DNA from: an uncultured Cohaesibacter sp.
Lineage (GTDB): Bacteria > Pseudomonadota > Alphaproteobacteria > Rhizobiales > Cohaesibacteraceae
Direction: 5' to 3'
Assembly: GCF_963677725.1 (NCBI RefSeq)
Contig: NZ_OY782507.1
Span: 806,001 to 870,000 of the forward strand
Length of the DNA stretch: 64,000 nucleotides
The position numbers and the translations under genes are program-made. How positions within the stretch are numbered: the first letter of the stretch is position 1; each line of letters opens with the position of its first letter. Under the pieces are notes generated by a model. The model saw nothing but the letters and a program-made list of their open reading frames with translations, made no database searches and had not been told where the DNA came from. Below are positions 17,256 to 27,721 of the stretch, one piece after another.

Positions 17256-17728
17256 CTGAATGCCTCCATTATCTTGCGTTCGAAGCCTTCACGTATCTCG
17301 GTGCGGAGCACTTCAAGATCGTCAAAGTTGACCGCATGGATATAGAGTGTCTTTTTGTCGTCGGAGACATCGACCGACAAGGTGCCGGGGGTCAGGGTGA
17401 TCATGTTGGCCAAAATAGTGATCTCGATGTCCCTATCGGTTGTCAACTCATAGGCGATAAAGCCGGGGCGCAAATTCAATTTGGGACTGAGGGCCAATCT
17501 GGCGACGCGAAAGGCCGATTTCATCAATTCAGTCAAAAAGAGCAAAAACAGCGACCCCACCCGCCGTGCACGACCAAGATAGCCGAATGTGCCGATTTGT
17601 TCGCGCAGGATGAACAACACGATCATGCCAAGCATGAAGCCAAAGAGCAGGTTCGGCACCGTGAAGGAGCTGCTTACGGCGGCCCAAACCAGAGCCAGCA
17701 GGATATTGACGAGAAGAAGATTCTGCAT
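17252..17728 (-). CDS. mrpE: Mrp cation/proton antiporter subunit E
   Basis: A 158-residue subunit with N-terminal membrane segments ([15 protein letters not shown]) and the conserved MrpE stretch [20 protein letters not shown] followed by [20 protein letters not shown]. The start codon shares one base with the mrpD stop (TGATG). The length and motifs are normal. Confidence 0.95.
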   Translation of the reverse strand: MQNLLLVNILLALVWAAVSSSFTVPNLLFGFMLGMIVLFILREQIGTFGYLGRARRVGSLFLLFLTELMKSAFRVARLALSPKLNLRPGFIAYELTTDRDIEITILANMITLTPGTLSVDVSDDKKTLYIHAVNFDDLEVLRTEIREGFERKIMEAFR

Positions 17729-19410
17729 CAGTGCGCTCCTTCCTGTTTCAATGGATCAGTCAGGTCATCAAGATCGGTCGTAAGCTCGCTCAGCGCCTCT
17801 ACCTCTTTTGCCCTTTGCTGTTCGATAGCGGCAGAAAAGACCGCGGAGACATAGCGCTCCGGTTTCAACAGCGACTGGGTTCCGGACTGTACAATGGTAA
17901 GCAGTGGCGAGGGGAAAACACCCATCAGGCAGACAAGCACAACCAAGGCGCCAACAGGCACATAAACCCGAGTGCGCACCCCGGCTGTAAGACCTTGCAA
18001 GGGCGTACCCAACTGGCCATCCTTGGTATCGATCGGACCACCACGCCAGAAGGCATGCGCCCAGACACGCCCCACGGAAATGGTGGTCAGGAAGCCTGAG
18101 AAGAGAATGGCGAAGGCCAACCAGCCGTGACCTGCATGAATGGTGGCATCGACCAGAATGAATTTCGGCCAGAAGCCGGAGAAAGGTGGCAGGCCAACAA
18201 TCCCGAAGGCGAGAACCAGAAACACGATCGACAAGCCATCGGAGGCCTTATAACCGCCCCCCACATCCGTCAGGTTGTATTTGCCACCATTTTTGCGCAT
18301 CAAAATTCCGAAAGCGAGGTAAAGCCCGGTGAGCGCGATGATGGAATGGACCGCATACATGATGGCGCCGGATATGGCTTCTTCCGATCCAAGAGCGACC
18401 CCGACCAGCATGGGGCCGATGCCGGAAATAACCAGATAGCCAAAGACCCGGCGAATGTCATTGTGCGCCAAGGTGCCCAGTGCGCCAAAGATCATTGTGA
18501 AAACAGCCACCCAGGCAATCACTTCGCTCAAAATGATGCGGGTGTCAGGCAGCAACAGGATCATTGTGCGGATCAAGGCATAAACGCCCACCTTGGTGAG
18601 AAGGCCACCAAACAGCGCGGAGACCACAATGTTGGGCGTGTGATAAGAGGCAGGCAGCCAGAAATTAAGTGGGAACGCCGCGGCCTTCATTGCAAAGGCG
18701 AGGAAATAGAGCGAGCCGATGGTAACGATTGGCGCCCCTGCTTCTTGTACGGCGGGAAGTTTCAAGGAAATATCCGCCATATTGAGACTACCAACCGCGC
18801 CATATAGAAGGCCCGTGGCAATCAGAAACAGGGTGGTCGCCAGCAAATTGAGGATGGCGTATTTCAGGGCCCCGTCGAGCTGAACTCTTTCACCGCCAAG
18901 GATCAGCAATCCAAAGGATGAAATCAGCATCACCTCGAACCAGACATAGAGGTTGAAAATATCCCCTGTCAGGAATGAGCCGGTCACCCCGGTCATCAGT
19001 AGCATCAGCAAGGGATAGAAACCAAAGCGGCGGCCCGTGATGGAAATTTCGACCAGCGAATAGATGCAGACGGCTAACGCTACAATGCCCGATATCAAGG
19101 CCATCAACGCACCGAAGACATCGACAGTGAAGGTGATACCGAAAGGCGGCAGCCATCGCCCCATAGTCATGGCAATGGGGCCAACATCAAGCACTCGGAC
19201 CAGCAACAAAGTATCAACCAGCACAAGCAACCCAAGGAACAGGGTAGCCAGCATGCCATGCAGTTTTGTCTTTTCGCGCAGCATCAGCAGCAAAGCACCG
19301 CCCAGAATCGTCAAGATGATCGGCGCAATGATCAGCCAATCAGCCAATCGGGTTGGCTCCATCAGCATGCCGGCGGAATAATCGACCGCGTGATCCAGAT
19401 TTCCTGCCAT
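17728..19410 (-). CDS. mrpD: Mrp cation/proton antiporter subunit D
   Basis: A 560-residue polytopic protein of the proton-translocating NuoM/NuoN-like family (about 14 membrane segments). Recognisable parts are YVWFEVMLISSFGLLILGGE, AFPLNFWLPASYHTPNIVVS and the later HNDIRRVFGYLVISGIGPML. It forms a proton or cation channel with MrpA. The C-terminal cytoplasmic tail is longer than usual and acidic (EALSELTTDLDDLTDPLKQE). It lies 14 bases after mrpC. Confidence 0.95.
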   Translation of the reverse strand: MAGNLDHAVDYSAGMLMEPTRLADWLIIAPIILTILGGALLLMLREKTKLHGMLATLFLGLLVLVDTLLLVRVLDVGPIAMTMGRWLPPFGITFTVDVFGALMALISGIVALAVCIYSLVEISITGRRFGFYPLLMLLMTGVTGSFLTGDIFNLYVWFEVMLISSFGLLILGGERVQLDGALKYAILNLLATTLFLIATGLLYGAVGSLNMADISLKLPAVQEAGAPIVTIGSLYFLAFAMKAAAFPLNFWLPASYHTPNIVVSALFGGLLTKVGVYALIRTMILLLPDTRIILSEVIAWVAVFTMIFGALGTLAHNDIRRVFGYLVISGIGPMLVGVALGSEEAISGAIMYAVHSIIALTGLYLAFGILMRKNGGKYNLTDVGGGYKASDGLSIVFLVLAFGIVGLPPFSGFWPKFILVDATIHAGHGWLAFAILFSGFLTTISVGRVWAHAFWRGGPIDTKDGQLGTPLQGLTAGVRTRVYVPVGALVVLVCLMGVFPSPLLTIVQSGTQSLLKPERYVSAVFSAAIEQQRAKEVEALSELTTDLDDLTDPLKQEGAH

Positions 19411-19424
19411 ATCTCAGAGCCTCC

Positions 19425-19802
19425 CTAGAAACTTACCGGTGGCAGGTCGTCATCTGCCGGTTCAGCTACACGCATTTCGACTGCGTCGTCAGTGCCCAAT
19501 TCCTGATAGGCGCGATAGACGAGCACCAGAAGGAAGGCGAGGAATGAGAAAGAAATCACGATTGCGGTCAGAATCAGCGCCTGAGGTAATGGATTGGCTG
19601 TTTCCCCGGCAGGGACCATCGCATCGACTGGAATGATCGGGGGCACTTCACGCATCAACCGACCGGACGTAAAGATGGTCAAGTTGACCGCATTGCCCAA
19701 AATCGCGATGCCAAGGATGATGCGGATGAGATAACGTGACGTCATCAAATAAACGCTGACCGCAAAGAAGACGCCAACCAAAACGGAAAGAATGGATTCC
19801 AT
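19425..19802 (-). CDS. mrpC: Mrp cation/proton antiporter subunit C
   Basis: A 125-residue NuoK-like subunit with three membrane segments (YLMTSRYLIRIILGIAILGN, QALILTAIVISFSFLAFLLV). The open frame runs further upstream to 19931. The real start is the ATG at 19802, because GGAGGAA lies nine bases before it and MESILSVLVGVFFAVSVYLM aligns with the MrpC N-terminus. It starts five bases after the mrpB stop. Confidence 0.95.
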   Translation of the reverse strand: MESILSVLVGVFFAVSVYLMTSRYLIRIILGIAILGNAVNLTIFTSGRLMREVPPIIPVDAMVPAGETANPLPQALILTAIVISFSFLAFLLVLVYRAYQELGTDDAVEMRVAEPADDDLPPVSF

Positions 19803-19807
19803 ATGCC

Positions 19808-20215
19808 TTATTCCTCCAACTTCAAAGCGATGGAGGTAATGCCGCCAAGAACGACGAAATAAACCCCGAGATCGAAAAAGAGCGGTGTCGACAAGGCCAC
19901 TTCCACCCCGAAGATTGTTGGGAAGGCCCATTGACTGGTCAAAAATGGCATGCCCTGGGTGATCGAGAGAAGTCCAGACAGGGCCGAGAGCATCAATCCG
20001 AAGGCGGCGACGCTCAAGGGCTGGAAGTAAAGGGCCCGGCGTACATTCGCCACCCCGGCAGCAATGCCATACATGGCAAAGGCAGAGGCAGCGATGAGGC
20101 CGCCAATGAAGCCGCCACCGGGATCATTGTGACCGCGCAGGGTGACAAAGATCGAGAAAAGAACCATAAGGGCCGCGATGAAGGGCGCAATGGTTCTGAA
20201 GATCAGGGTATTCAT
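19808..20215 (-). CDS. mrpB: Mrp cation/proton antiporter subunit B
   Basis: A 135-residue subunit with about four membrane segments and the MrpB motifs [40 protein letters not shown] and [13 protein letters not shown]. It is a separate gene overlapping mrpA by four bases. This makes the operon the seven-gene group 1 form rather than the six-gene form in which B is fused to A. Confidence 0.95.
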   Translation of the reverse strand: MNTLIFRTIAPFIAALMVLFSIFVTLRGHNDPGGGFIGGLIAASAFAMYGIAAGVANVRRALYFQPLSVAAFGLMLSALSGLLSITQGMPFLTSQWAFPTIFGVEVALSTPLFFDLGVYFVVLGGITSIALKLEE

Positions 20216-22626
20216 TGATCAGCCCCTTTCTGGTCCTGAGGTTGCGGAATGACCGGTGTTGTCGGGTCTGTTGGGGCCTGCCCTGCCTTGAACTGTTTGG
20301 CGGTGCCCAATGTCAGAGTGAAGACACAGAGGGCGGTGATCATCACCACAGCGATCTCGCCCAGAGTATCAAGGCCACGGAAGTCAACGATAATGACATT
20401 GACGATGTTACGGCCATGGGCAATGACCCGGCTATAGTTGGTGAAAAAGTCCGGCAGGGTGGTATCAAAGGCGCCTTGTGTGACGGACATCAAAAGCAGA
20501 CAGAGGCCACCGCCAATGACAATGGCTACGGTTGCATCGCCAATGGTTTGGGCAAGCGGTCTTTTGTCTCTTTCTTCCAGCGACAGTCGGTTCATCACCA
20601 AAGCGATGATGACAACGGACAGGGTTTCAACCATGAATTGGGTAAAGGCCAGATCCGGTGCACCAAACATCAGGAAAATCAGTGCGACCGAAAAGCCCTG
20701 AATGCCGAGCGAGATAATCGCCGTCAGACGGGTCTTGGCAACAATCACGGCAAAGAGACCAACCATCGCCAGCAGAATCACGGCCCATTCATAGAAGTGC
20801 ATTGGCGGGATGGTCGGCCAAGCGGGCAGCTCGTCAAACAGGACCATCGGGATGAGCAAGGTGCCAGCAATGGCCACAAAAGTCGCGGCGAGATAGACTT
20901 CGAGATTGCCGGTCTGCATCAAACGAGTGACGCGGGTCGAAAAGCGGATCAATCCGGTGATGAAGGTATCAAAGAAATCATCCGGCCCCTTGCCAATCGT
21001 GCGAATGATCCCTTCGCGGATGCTCCGAATATAGTCAGCCTCATAATAGATGAAGATACCGCCAGCAATGGTCACCAGAGACAGGATCAGCGCTTCGTTG
21101 AAGTGGACCGCGAAGGTCAGTTTGGCCGAGGAATGGTAGCCGAGCACCGAATAGAGCATCGGGGTCAGCAAATTATCGCTAAGGAACGGGCCGATAAACA
21201 TGAAGAGCAAACCGAGGGACGACAAGGCAATGGGACCGATCAGCAGCAGCCATGGGCCACGCTGAAAATCCTTCAACGCCCCTTTCATCTTTTCGGTTTC
21301 CTCGCCAAGGAATGGTTTCAACGACACCACAAAGACAGCCGCGAACATCATCGAATTACCGGCCACCGCAATGATGGTCAGCAGAATTTCGTTCCAGGAC
21401 CCACCCTGCAAGCCGCGATAAATCTCTTCCTTGGCAACGAAGCCCAGAAACGGATAGATGCCGCCGACCGACATGGCCCCCAAATTGGCCGCGATAAAGG
21501 TAATCGGCATTTTATGGCGCAGGCCGCGCAATTCTGCGATCTCGGACGTGCCGCATTTGTCGGTGATCGTTCCAACCATCATGAACAATCCACCTTTGGC
21601 CAAGGCATGGGCAAAGAGATACAATACCGCACCAGCAATTGCCGCTTCTGACGACGTGCCAACCAGCATCACCAACAGTCCCAGCGAAGCGATGGTGGTA
21701 TAGGCCAAGGCCTTTTTCAGGTCGAGCTGACGCAAGGCCATGCGCGTGCCCATCAGCATGGTGAAGCCGCCAACAATTTGCAGGGTATACATCCAGAGTT
21801 CCGTGCCGCCCAGAACCGGATGGACGCGCATCAGAAAATAGACGCCTGCTTTGACCATCGTGGCTGAATGCAGATAGGCGGAGACCGGGGTCGGCGCTTC
21901 CATCGCGTTGCGCAGCCATGAATGGAACGGATATTGGGCCGATTTGGTGAAGGCACCAAGCAGAACCAGGATCAACATCGGGGCGTAAAGCGCATGTTCG
22001 CGCAAGACATTGCCAATGCCGATCAGTTCGCTCATCTCCATTGTGCCACCGATGTAACCCATGAGAATGAGGCCGGGCAGCAGAGCCAGTCCGCCACCGC
22101 CAGTGATAACCAGAGCTTGCATTGCTGCGCGTCGGGAGGCGCGTTTGAGATGGTTGAAGCCGATCAGCAGGAAGGATGTGATCGAGGTCAATTCCCAATA
22201 GACGAACAGGGTCAGCACGTTATCGGCCAGCACAACGCCCAGCATGGACCCCATGAAGAGGAACATGAAACAGAAGAAACGTCCCTGCTCGGGATGTTTG
22301 CGCAAAAATCCGCCTGCATAGAGAATGATGAAGAAACCGATACCGGAAATCAGCAGAGCAAAAAGCAGGCTGAGACCATCAACAAATAGCGAATACTGGA
22401 TCTTGTATTGCGGCAACCAGCTCAACGGCGTTGGTTTGACACCAACGCCTTCATGGGCGACCAGCCTGATGAATCCGCACAGGTAAGTAAAGATCCCGGC
22501 AGGCACGAGAGAGAGTATCCAGGCTGCATTGTGGCCCATCAATCTCCATAAATATGGCGCAATCAAAGCCGCAGCAAAAGGTGCAGCCATCGCAAAGTAT
22601 AATCCATCACTGAATTCAAACGCCAT
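20212..22626 (-). CDS. mrpA: Mrp cation/proton antiporter subunit A
   Basis: This is the largest subunit (804 residues, about 21 membrane segments) and the first gene of the operon. The NuoL-like core includes [40 protein letters not shown] and [20 protein letters not shown]. The C-terminal MbhD/MbhE-like part contains [20 protein letters not shown] and [20 protein letters not shown]. The complex exports Na+ (or K+) in exchange for protons and supports pH and salt tolerance. Start ATG 22626 has only a weak GGGG upstream. The promoter must lie in 22627-23190. Confidence 0.95.
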   Translation of the reverse strand: MAFEFSDGLYFAMAAPFAAALIAPYLWRLMGHNAAWILSLVPAGIFTYLCGFIRLVAHEGVGVKPTPLSWLPQYKIQYSLFVDGLSLLFALLISGIGFFIILYAGGFLRKHPEQGRFFCFMFLFMGSMLGVVLADNVLTLFVYWELTSITSFLLIGFNHLKRASRRAAMQALVITGGGGLALLPGLILMGYIGGTMEMSELIGIGNVLREHALYAPMLILVLLGAFTKSAQYPFHSWLRNAMEAPTPVSAYLHSATMVKAGVYFLMRVHPVLGGTELWMYTLQIVGGFTMLMGTRMALRQLDLKKALAYTTIASLGLLVMLVGTSSEAAIAGAVLYLFAHALAKGGLFMMVGTITDKCGTSEIAELRGLRHKMPITFIAANLGAMSVGGIYPFLGFVAKEEIYRGLQGGSWNEILLTIIAVAGNSMMFAAVFVVSLKPFLGEETEKMKGALKDFQRGPWLLLIGPIALSSLGLLFMFIGPFLSDNLLTPMLYSVLGYHSSAKLTFAVHFNEALILSLVTIAGGIFIYYEADYIRSIREGIIRTIGKGPDDFFDTFITGLIRFSTRVTRLMQTGNLEVYLAATFVAIAGTLLIPMVLFDELPAWPTIPPMHFYEWAVILLAMVGLFAVIVAKTRLTAIISLGIQGFSVALIFLMFGAPDLAFTQFMVETLSVVIIALVMNRLSLEERDKRPLAQTIGDATVAIVIGGGLCLLLMSVTQGAFDTTLPDFFTNYSRVIAHGRNIVNVIIVDFRGLDTLGEIAVVMITALCVFTLTLGTAKQFKAGQAPTDPTTPVIPQPQDQKGADQ

Positions 22627-23190
22627 GCGTCAAACCCCATTCAGCTTCTCTGCCTGTTGTCCGCGCCTCAGGCTCCTCCCTGAATCGCGCCGGGCATATG
22701 CCCCTGTTTGTGCGTGGTTAGCGATGCAACTCACGCAGTTCATTTTGTCCAAGTCAGCAGCAACTAGTTGTATCTCAGATTCGCATCTTCAACCTTTTTC
22801 CAGAAAGGATGCGGCTCTTTGTGTCATTGGTAAAGCCTCAAGAGTTAGCCATTCAATAAAACAAAGCAAAAAAATTACACAATTTCGCCTTATTGCGCAC
22901 TCTTTGACAAAAAACCTTCCGTTTCGGAATTCAAATTCTTTATCTTTTGCCGATTCTACGCAATCCTCACATAGGTATCTACACGTATACACTGATATGT
23001 GAAAATGCGCGCAAAGATTCTTATGTTATGCAGTGGATGAATGGGTCAAATGCAGATAGGCCTGCGTAAAATCTGCCGGATTTTTCGCTATTTCTAACAA
23101 TGGCCACACAAGAGCCAGATAACAGATTTGTATATTTGTCGTTTTTCACCCGTATAAAATGTAGGAACCCAAAAGGACGGCGAGAAGATC
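22627..23190. other. Intergenic region between mrpA and msrB
   Basis: A divergent spacer of about 560 bases, GC-rich next to mrpA and AT-rich from about 22740 to 23160. It should hold both promoters. I see no convincing gene (the frame 22529-23002 has no family features), riboswitch or clear dyad. Confidence 0.5.
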
Positions 23191-23586
23191 ATGACGAAAA
23201 TCGAGAAAAGTGACTCAGAATGGAAAGATCTGCTAACAGAAGAACAATATAAGGTGACCCGACAGCATGGCACAGAGAGGGCTGGCACTTCGCCACTGAA
23301 TGACGAAAAACGCGATGGGCATTATCATTGCGTAGCATGCGGCAATTTGCTCTTCCTTTCAGACACGAAATATGAATCAGGCAGCGGTTGGCCAAGCTTT
23401 TTTGCACCGGCCAAGGAAGATTCCGTCACCGAGCATGTGGACCGGAAACTTTTCATGAAAAGAACCGAAATCCGCTGTTCTGAATGCGATAGCCATTTGG
23501 GTCATGTGTTCGATGACGGCCCGGCGCCGACAGGCCTGCGCTATTGCATGAACGGGGTGGCCTTGCAGTTCGAGCCCGAAGAGTAA
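23191..23586 (+). CDS. msrB: Peptide-methionine (R)-S-oxide reductase
   Basis: MsrB repairs methionine-R-sulfoxide in proteins using thioredoxin. The 131-residue cytoplasmic form has zinc cysteines C47, C50, C96 and C99 (CVAC, CSEC), the GSGWPSF motif and catalytic C119 in [11 protein letters not shown]. All key residues are present. It is transcribed alone, divergent from the mrp operon. Confidence 0.97.
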   Translation: MTKIEKSDSEWKDLLTEEQYKVTRQHGTERAGTSPLNDEKRDGHYHCVACGNLLFLSDTKYESGSGWPSFFAPAKEDSVTEHVDRKLFMKRTEIRCSECDSHLGHVFDDGPAPTGLRYCMNGVALQFEPEE

Positions 23587-23771
23587 GGCGTCCTTGCGTC
23601 TGCACTTCTTTTTTGAACGATACCGCATTGCGCGTTAAATCCAAATGACGCTACTTCTCAGGGCTATTTGCCATTGCATTTCACCTTGAGAGGAATACAG
23701 TCGCGCCATCCCCCTGCTTGATGTCGTTTCAAGCGGGGATCGCGCTCGCCTTGCATTATCTGGACTGTATC

Positions 23772-24317
23772 ATGACCCAAGACACTTCCCCTCAAGACAC
23801 CTCCCCTCGCCGCTCTTCTTCGCTTCTTGTATTGCTGCCCTTGCTGGCGATCATGTTTGGTGCCTTTGTTTATGCCGGGCTTGGTTATATGGGCTATCAG
23901 GAAGCCCAGATACCGGAGGACTGGAAGTCGGTCAAAGGGCAGATCCTGTCGCGGGGCATTGAAACCATCGAAGCAACCAAGGCGGACGGCTCGAAGGTTG
24001 AGATGTTCCAGCCGAAAGTGCGGTATCGCTATGAGGTGGACGGATCGTTTCTGATTGGCACCCAAATGAGCCGACATCATCCCGACCGCACCCTGAAAGG
24101 TGTAGCAGAAACCGAGATTGAGGATTTGCCGCAAGGATCCGATGTGGTTGTTTATTATGATCCCGCAGATCCAGCCCAGAGCGTGCTGCGCAAGTCGGAC
24201 ACGATCGGGCCATTGCAAGCCATCTCGGCAGGCTTGGCGATTGGCTTGACGACCTCGGCGATTTTCCTGATCACTTTGCTGCGCCGTCGCACCGCCCGCC
24301 CCAGCGCACAAGCCTGA
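23772..24317 (+). CDS. DUF3592 domain membrane protein
   Basis: A 181-residue protein with membrane segments at both ends (about 18-40 and 148-170). Between them is an extracytoplasmic beta domain of the DUF3592 type, with WKSVKGQILSRGIE, PKVRYRYEVDG and VVVYYDPADPAQSVL. The function of the family is unknown. I took ATG 23772 rather than an upstream in-frame ATG at 23718 because it leaves a normal short N-terminus, but neither has a clear ribosome site. Confidence 0.85.
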   Translation: MTQDTSPQDTSPRRSSSLLVLLPLLAIMFGAFVYAGLGYMGYQEAQIPEDWKSVKGQILSRGIETIEATKADGSKVEMFQPKVRYRYEVDGSFLIGTQMSRHHPDRTLKGVAETEIEDLPQGSDVVVYYDPADPAQSVLRKSDTIGPLQAISAGLAIGLTTSAIFLITLLRRRTARPSAQA

Positions 24318-24492
24318 TTGGTTCTAAAACGCGATTAGGTACGTTCGAAATCATGTTCCAGAGCGCAAGCATCCACCCTCTGGCCTAATTGATGACGTGT
24401 CCCGTTTGATGCGGGGCGTCTCTTTCACTCATCAAGATCGATCCGGGCAGGAGCTTCATGGAAGACCTGTTCGGGCTGCGCTTTCGAAAGGT

Positions 24493-24828
24493 TCAGCTTT
24501 TGATGTAATTCTGTTTGTCCATGTCGATGGCTTCAACACTGATCGATACAGTGTCAGGCACGAGGCCCTTCAAGGCATTGAACAGATCCTGAATCATGGC
24601 CTGCTTTTGTTCATCGGTGCGCCCTGCAAACAATTTTGCGTCCACATGGACGAACGGCTGATCGGTGTTGGCGGTGACGAAATGCTCCACCGGCAAGGCA
24701 CGTGCCTTGATCGCAGCGGGATTGAACAAGCCAGTTTTTTCGGCTGTATCCCAGACGAGCTGAACCATTTGCGCGATATCAACGCTGTCTTCAATGGGCC
24801 GAGCGTATGAAATGACCAAATGCGGCAT
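24493..24828 (-). CDS. 5-carboxymethyl-2-hydroxymuconate delta-isomerase family protein
   Basis: A 111-residue tautomerase-superfamily protein. The N-terminal MPHLVISYARP provides Pro2, the expected catalytic base. VEHFVTANTDQPFVHVDAKL and GRTDEQKQAMIQDLFNALKG match the CHMI (HpaF) family of homoprotocatechuate degradation. No other hpa genes are nearby, so its real substrate is uncertain. AGAAGGAG before ATG 24828 supports the start. It diverges from the acetyltransferase gene, with only about 95 bases between starts. Confidence 0.85.
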   Translation of the reverse strand: MPHLVISYARPIEDSVDIAQMVQLVWDTAEKTGLFNPAAIKARALPVEHFVTANTDQPFVHVDAKLFAGRTDEQKQAMIQDLFNALKGLVPDTVSISVEAIDMDKQNYIKS

Positions 24829-24922
24829 GGAAATGCTCCTTCTTGCGCCTTGTTGCTTTGACTTTTATAGCTATCATTTGTGCCTGACTTTTCAATACAG
24901 ACTTTTCCGCAAAGCAAAATTC

Positions 24923-25432
24923 ATGACCCTTATTCCAGAAATCGAAACCGAGCGTTTACGGCTGCGTCCCATGATGATCTCGGATTGGCCCGATTATGCC
25001 GCCTTGATGGCCTCGGATCGCGCCCGGTTTATGGGTGGGCCTCACGCGACATCGGATGCATGGGGGATGTTTTGCCATGATGTCGCCAATTGGCAGCTAT
25101 TCGGCCACGGCGCCTTGATGGTTGACGAGAAGGATACCGGCCTGTGTGTCGGCCAGGTTGGCATCAATCATGGCCCGCTTTTTCCCGAAAAGGAATTGGG
25201 CTGGTTTGTCTATCCAGCAGGAGAAGGCTGTGGCTATGCGTTTGAGGCGGCCTGTGCCTTTCGTGATTGGGCCTTTGCCACATTGGGGCTTGAAAGCCTT
25301 GTCAGCTATATGGACCCGAAAAATGAACTATCCCGGCGGCTTGCCGAACGGATGGGCGCATTTGCTGATCTGGATGCCATGCGACCGGAGCCACAGGATC
25401 TTGTCTATCGCCATTTAAACAAAAGCCCGTGA
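24923..25432 (+). CDS. GNAT family N-acetyltransferase (RimJ-like)
   Basis: A 169-residue protein starting MTLIPEIETERLRLRPM, the classic opening of RimJ/RimL-type acetyltransferases (Acetyltransf_3). The acetyl-CoA region is around ELGWFVYPAGEGCGYAFEAA, followed by GLESLVSYMDPKNELSRRLA. The substrate is not predictable from sequence. The ATG at 24923 fits the family start; the open frame continues upstream without support. Confidence 0.88.
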   Translation: MTLIPEIETERLRLRPMMISDWPDYAALMASDRARFMGGPHATSDAWGMFCHDVANWQLFGHGALMVDEKDTGLCVGQVGINHGPLFPEKELGWFVYPAGEGCGYAFEAACAFRDWAFATLGLESLVSYMDPKNELSRRLAERMGAFADLDAMRPEPQDLVYRHLNKSP

Positions 25433-25526
25433 ACGCAGGAGACGCCTTACAGAGCATGCTTGCACAACGCTTTGCGAGACCTTACCTCTGAGGTTCACGG
25501 CTGGACCCAAAAATGAAGAAAGAAAT

Positions 25527-27647
25527 ATGTCTCAATTGACCACCTCTGCCGCCACAAAGGCCGCCTATCCGCTTGAAGCTCCCCGCGCCGAGAAGCGCGC
25601 CCATAGCGTCACCCATCATGATATCGAAATGACCGACGCCTATGCTTGGCTTAGGGCAGACAATTGGCAGGAGGTGATGCTCAAGGGCAAAGAGGTTCTT
25701 CCTGATGACATTGAAGCTTATCTGGAAGCCGAGAATGCCTATACGAACAAGGAAATGGCAGACACGGAAGCCTTGCAGGAAGCCTTGTTTGAGGAAATGA
25801 AAGGGCGCATCAAGCAAGATGACAGCTCGGTTCCCTCCCCTGACGGCCCTTATGCTTACAGCTCTCGCTTCATAGAAGGCGGGCAATATCCTCTGATGGT
25901 CCGCACCCCGCGCGAAGGGGGTGACGAAGTTATCCTGTTTGACGGCAACAAGGAAGCCGAAGGGCATGCCTTCTTCCGGCTGGCGTCTCTGGCCCATAGT
26001 CCGGACCATGGCTTGCTGGCCTGGGCGGTGGATACCAAAGGATCGGAATATTTCTCCATCCGGGTGCGCGATTTGGCAACCGGCGAAGAGATTGCTGATC
26101 ACATCGAAGGCACCACCGGCGGAGTCGTCTGGAGCGCCGATAGCACTCACTTTTATTATACGTGGCTTGATGAAAATCACCGCCCCTGCAAAGTCTTCCG
26201 GCACCGCATCGGCACTGAGCAAAGCGATGATGTGCTAATTTATGAAGAGCAGGATCCCGGCTTTTTTGTCGGCATTGGCAAGAGCCAATCCGGCAATCAC
26301 ATCTTCATCGACTGCCATGACCATGAAACCAGCGAATGCTATTTGCTTGATGCGCGTGACAATGCGGCCAAGGCTCGCCTGATCGCAGCGCGCGAAACGG
26401 GTGTTGAATATAGCGTTGATGAGGGCATGGGTGTCCTCTATATCCTGACCAATGCGGACGATGCAGAAGACTTCAAGCTGGTCACCGCCGCACCAAGCCA
26501 ATGTGGTCGCGACCATTGGCAGGATATGATCCCGCACGAGCCGGGGCGTCTGATCCTCGGCCACGAGATTTTCAAACGGCATCTGGTCTGGATAGAACGC
26601 GCCGAAGGCCTGCCGCGGATCCAGATTCGCAATATCGCGAATGGTGCACAGCATGCCATCGCCTTCGAGGAAGAAGCCTATGCGCTTGGTCTTGGCGGCT
26701 CATTGGAATTCGACACGGACGTCATCCGCTTCAGCTACAGCTCGATGACCACCCCGCAGCGCACCTATGATTACAATATGGCCAGCCGGTCGCGTACCCT
26801 GCGCAAGGAACAGGAAATCCCTTCCGGTCACGATCCGGAGCAGTATGTCACCCGGCGTTTTATGGCCAAAAGCCATGATGGGGTAGAGGTGCCAGTCACC
26901 GTGTTCTATCGCAAGGACACCCCCCTTGATGGCTCGGCCCCCTGTCTGCTTTATGGCTATGGCTCCTATGGCTTACCGGTTCCGGTAGGCTTTTCAACCA
27001 ACGCCCTGTCACTGGTGGATCGCGGTTTTGTCTATGCCATTGCCCATGTACGCGGCGGCAATGAAAAGGGCTTTGCCTGGTATCGCAATGGCAAACGGGA
27101 AAAGAAGCCAAACACCTTCAAGGACTTTATCGCAGCGGGGGAATTCCTCGTGGAGCAGGGCTTTACCGCGCGCGGCCGGATTGTCGCCGAAGGTGGCTCA
27201 GCTGGCGGCATGTTGATGGGGGCGGTTGCCAATATGGCACCGGAACTCTTCTCCGGCATTCTGGCGCTGGTGCCGTTTGTCGACGTGCTGAACACGATGC
27301 TCGATGACACCCTGCCCCTCACCCCTCCGGAATGGCCCGAATGGGGCAATCCGATTGCGTCGCAAGAGGACTATAAAACCATCGCAGCCTACAGCCCCTA
27401 TGATCAGGTGAGCGAGCAGGCCTATCCTGCGATTTTGGCAGTGGGCGGTTTGACCGATCCACGAGTGACCTATTGGGAACCCGCCAAATGGGTTGCCAAA
27501 TTGCGTGAGAAGCGGCTTGATGACAATCTGTTGCTGCTGAAAATCAAAATGGAAAGCGGCCATGCGGGTGCTTCGGGGCGGTTTGACCGTCTCAAGGAAA
27601 CTGCTCTGGAATATGCCTTTGCTCTCAAGATCAGCGACAAGATCTAA
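25527..27647 (+). CDS. ptrB: Oligopeptidase B (S9A serine peptidase)
   Basis: A 706-residue cytoplasmic peptidase cutting short peptides after basic residues. The N-terminal beta-propeller domain occupies about 1-410. The C-terminal alpha/beta hydrolase domain has the nucleophile serine about 556 in GGSAGGMLMG. The acid residue follows TYWEPAKWVAKLR-type sequence, and the His is in ESGHAGASGRFDRLKE. YATHDGVEVPVT-type (AKSHDGVEVPVTVFY) and NPLWPEWGNP-like sequences match prolyl oligopeptidase relatives. It is a single gene ending at a bidirectional terminator. Confidence 0.93.
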   Translation: MSQLTTSAATKAAYPLEAPRAEKRAHSVTHHDIEMTDAYAWLRADNWQEVMLKGKEVLPDDIEAYLEAENAYTNKEMADTEALQEALFEEMKGRIKQDDSSVPSPDGPYAYSSRFIEGGQYPLMVRTPREGGDEVILFDGNKEAEGHAFFRLASLAHSPDHGLLAWAVDTKGSEYFSIRVRDLATGEEIADHIEGTTGGVVWSADSTHFYYTWLDENHRPCKVFRHRIGTEQSDDVLIYEEQDPGFFVGIGKSQSGNHIFIDCHDHETSECYLLDARDNAAKARLIAARETGVEYSVDEGMGVLYILTNADDAEDFKLVTAAPSQCGRDHWQDMIPHEPGRLILGHEIFKRHLVWIERAEGLPRIQIRNIANGAQHAIAFEEEAYALGLGGSLEFDTDVIRFSYSSMTTPQRTYDYNMASRSRTLRKEQEIPSGHDPEQYVTRRFMAKSHDGVEVPVTVFYRKDTPLDGSAPCLLYGYGSYGLPVPVGFSTNALSLVDRGFVYAIAHVRGGNEKGFAWYRNGKREKKPNTFKDFIAAGEFLVEQGFTARGRIVAEGGSAGGMLMGAVANMAPELFSGILALVPFVDVLNTMLDDTLPLTPPEWPEWGNPIASQEDYKTIAAYSPYDQVSEQAYPAILAVGGLTDPRVTYWEPAKWVAKLREKRLDDNLLLLKIKMESGHAGASGRFDRLKETALEYAFALKISDKI

Positions 27648-27667
27648 TTTGACCATCCATTAAAACA

Positions 27668-27702
27668 AAAAAAGCCGCCCATCGTCTGGGCGGCTTTTTT
27701 GT
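27668..27702. terminator. Bidirectional terminator after ptrB
   Basis: The hairpin AAAAGCCGCCC / GGGCGGCTTTT with a 7-base loop has A-run and T-run flanks. It separates ptrB from the converging acetyltransferase gene. Confidence 0.9.
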
Positions 27703-27721
27703 TAGTTGCTATCAGTCTTGT

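Noticed and set aside
20215-21651. 478-codon plus-strand open frame opposite mrpA
   Set aside because: The product is Gln/His/Asp-rich shadow sequence without hydrophobic core. MrpA on the other strand is certain.
23664-24311. 215-codon minus-strand frame opposite the DUF3592 gene
   Set aside because: Antisense shadow; the DUF3592 protein on the plus strand has the expected membrane segments and motifs.
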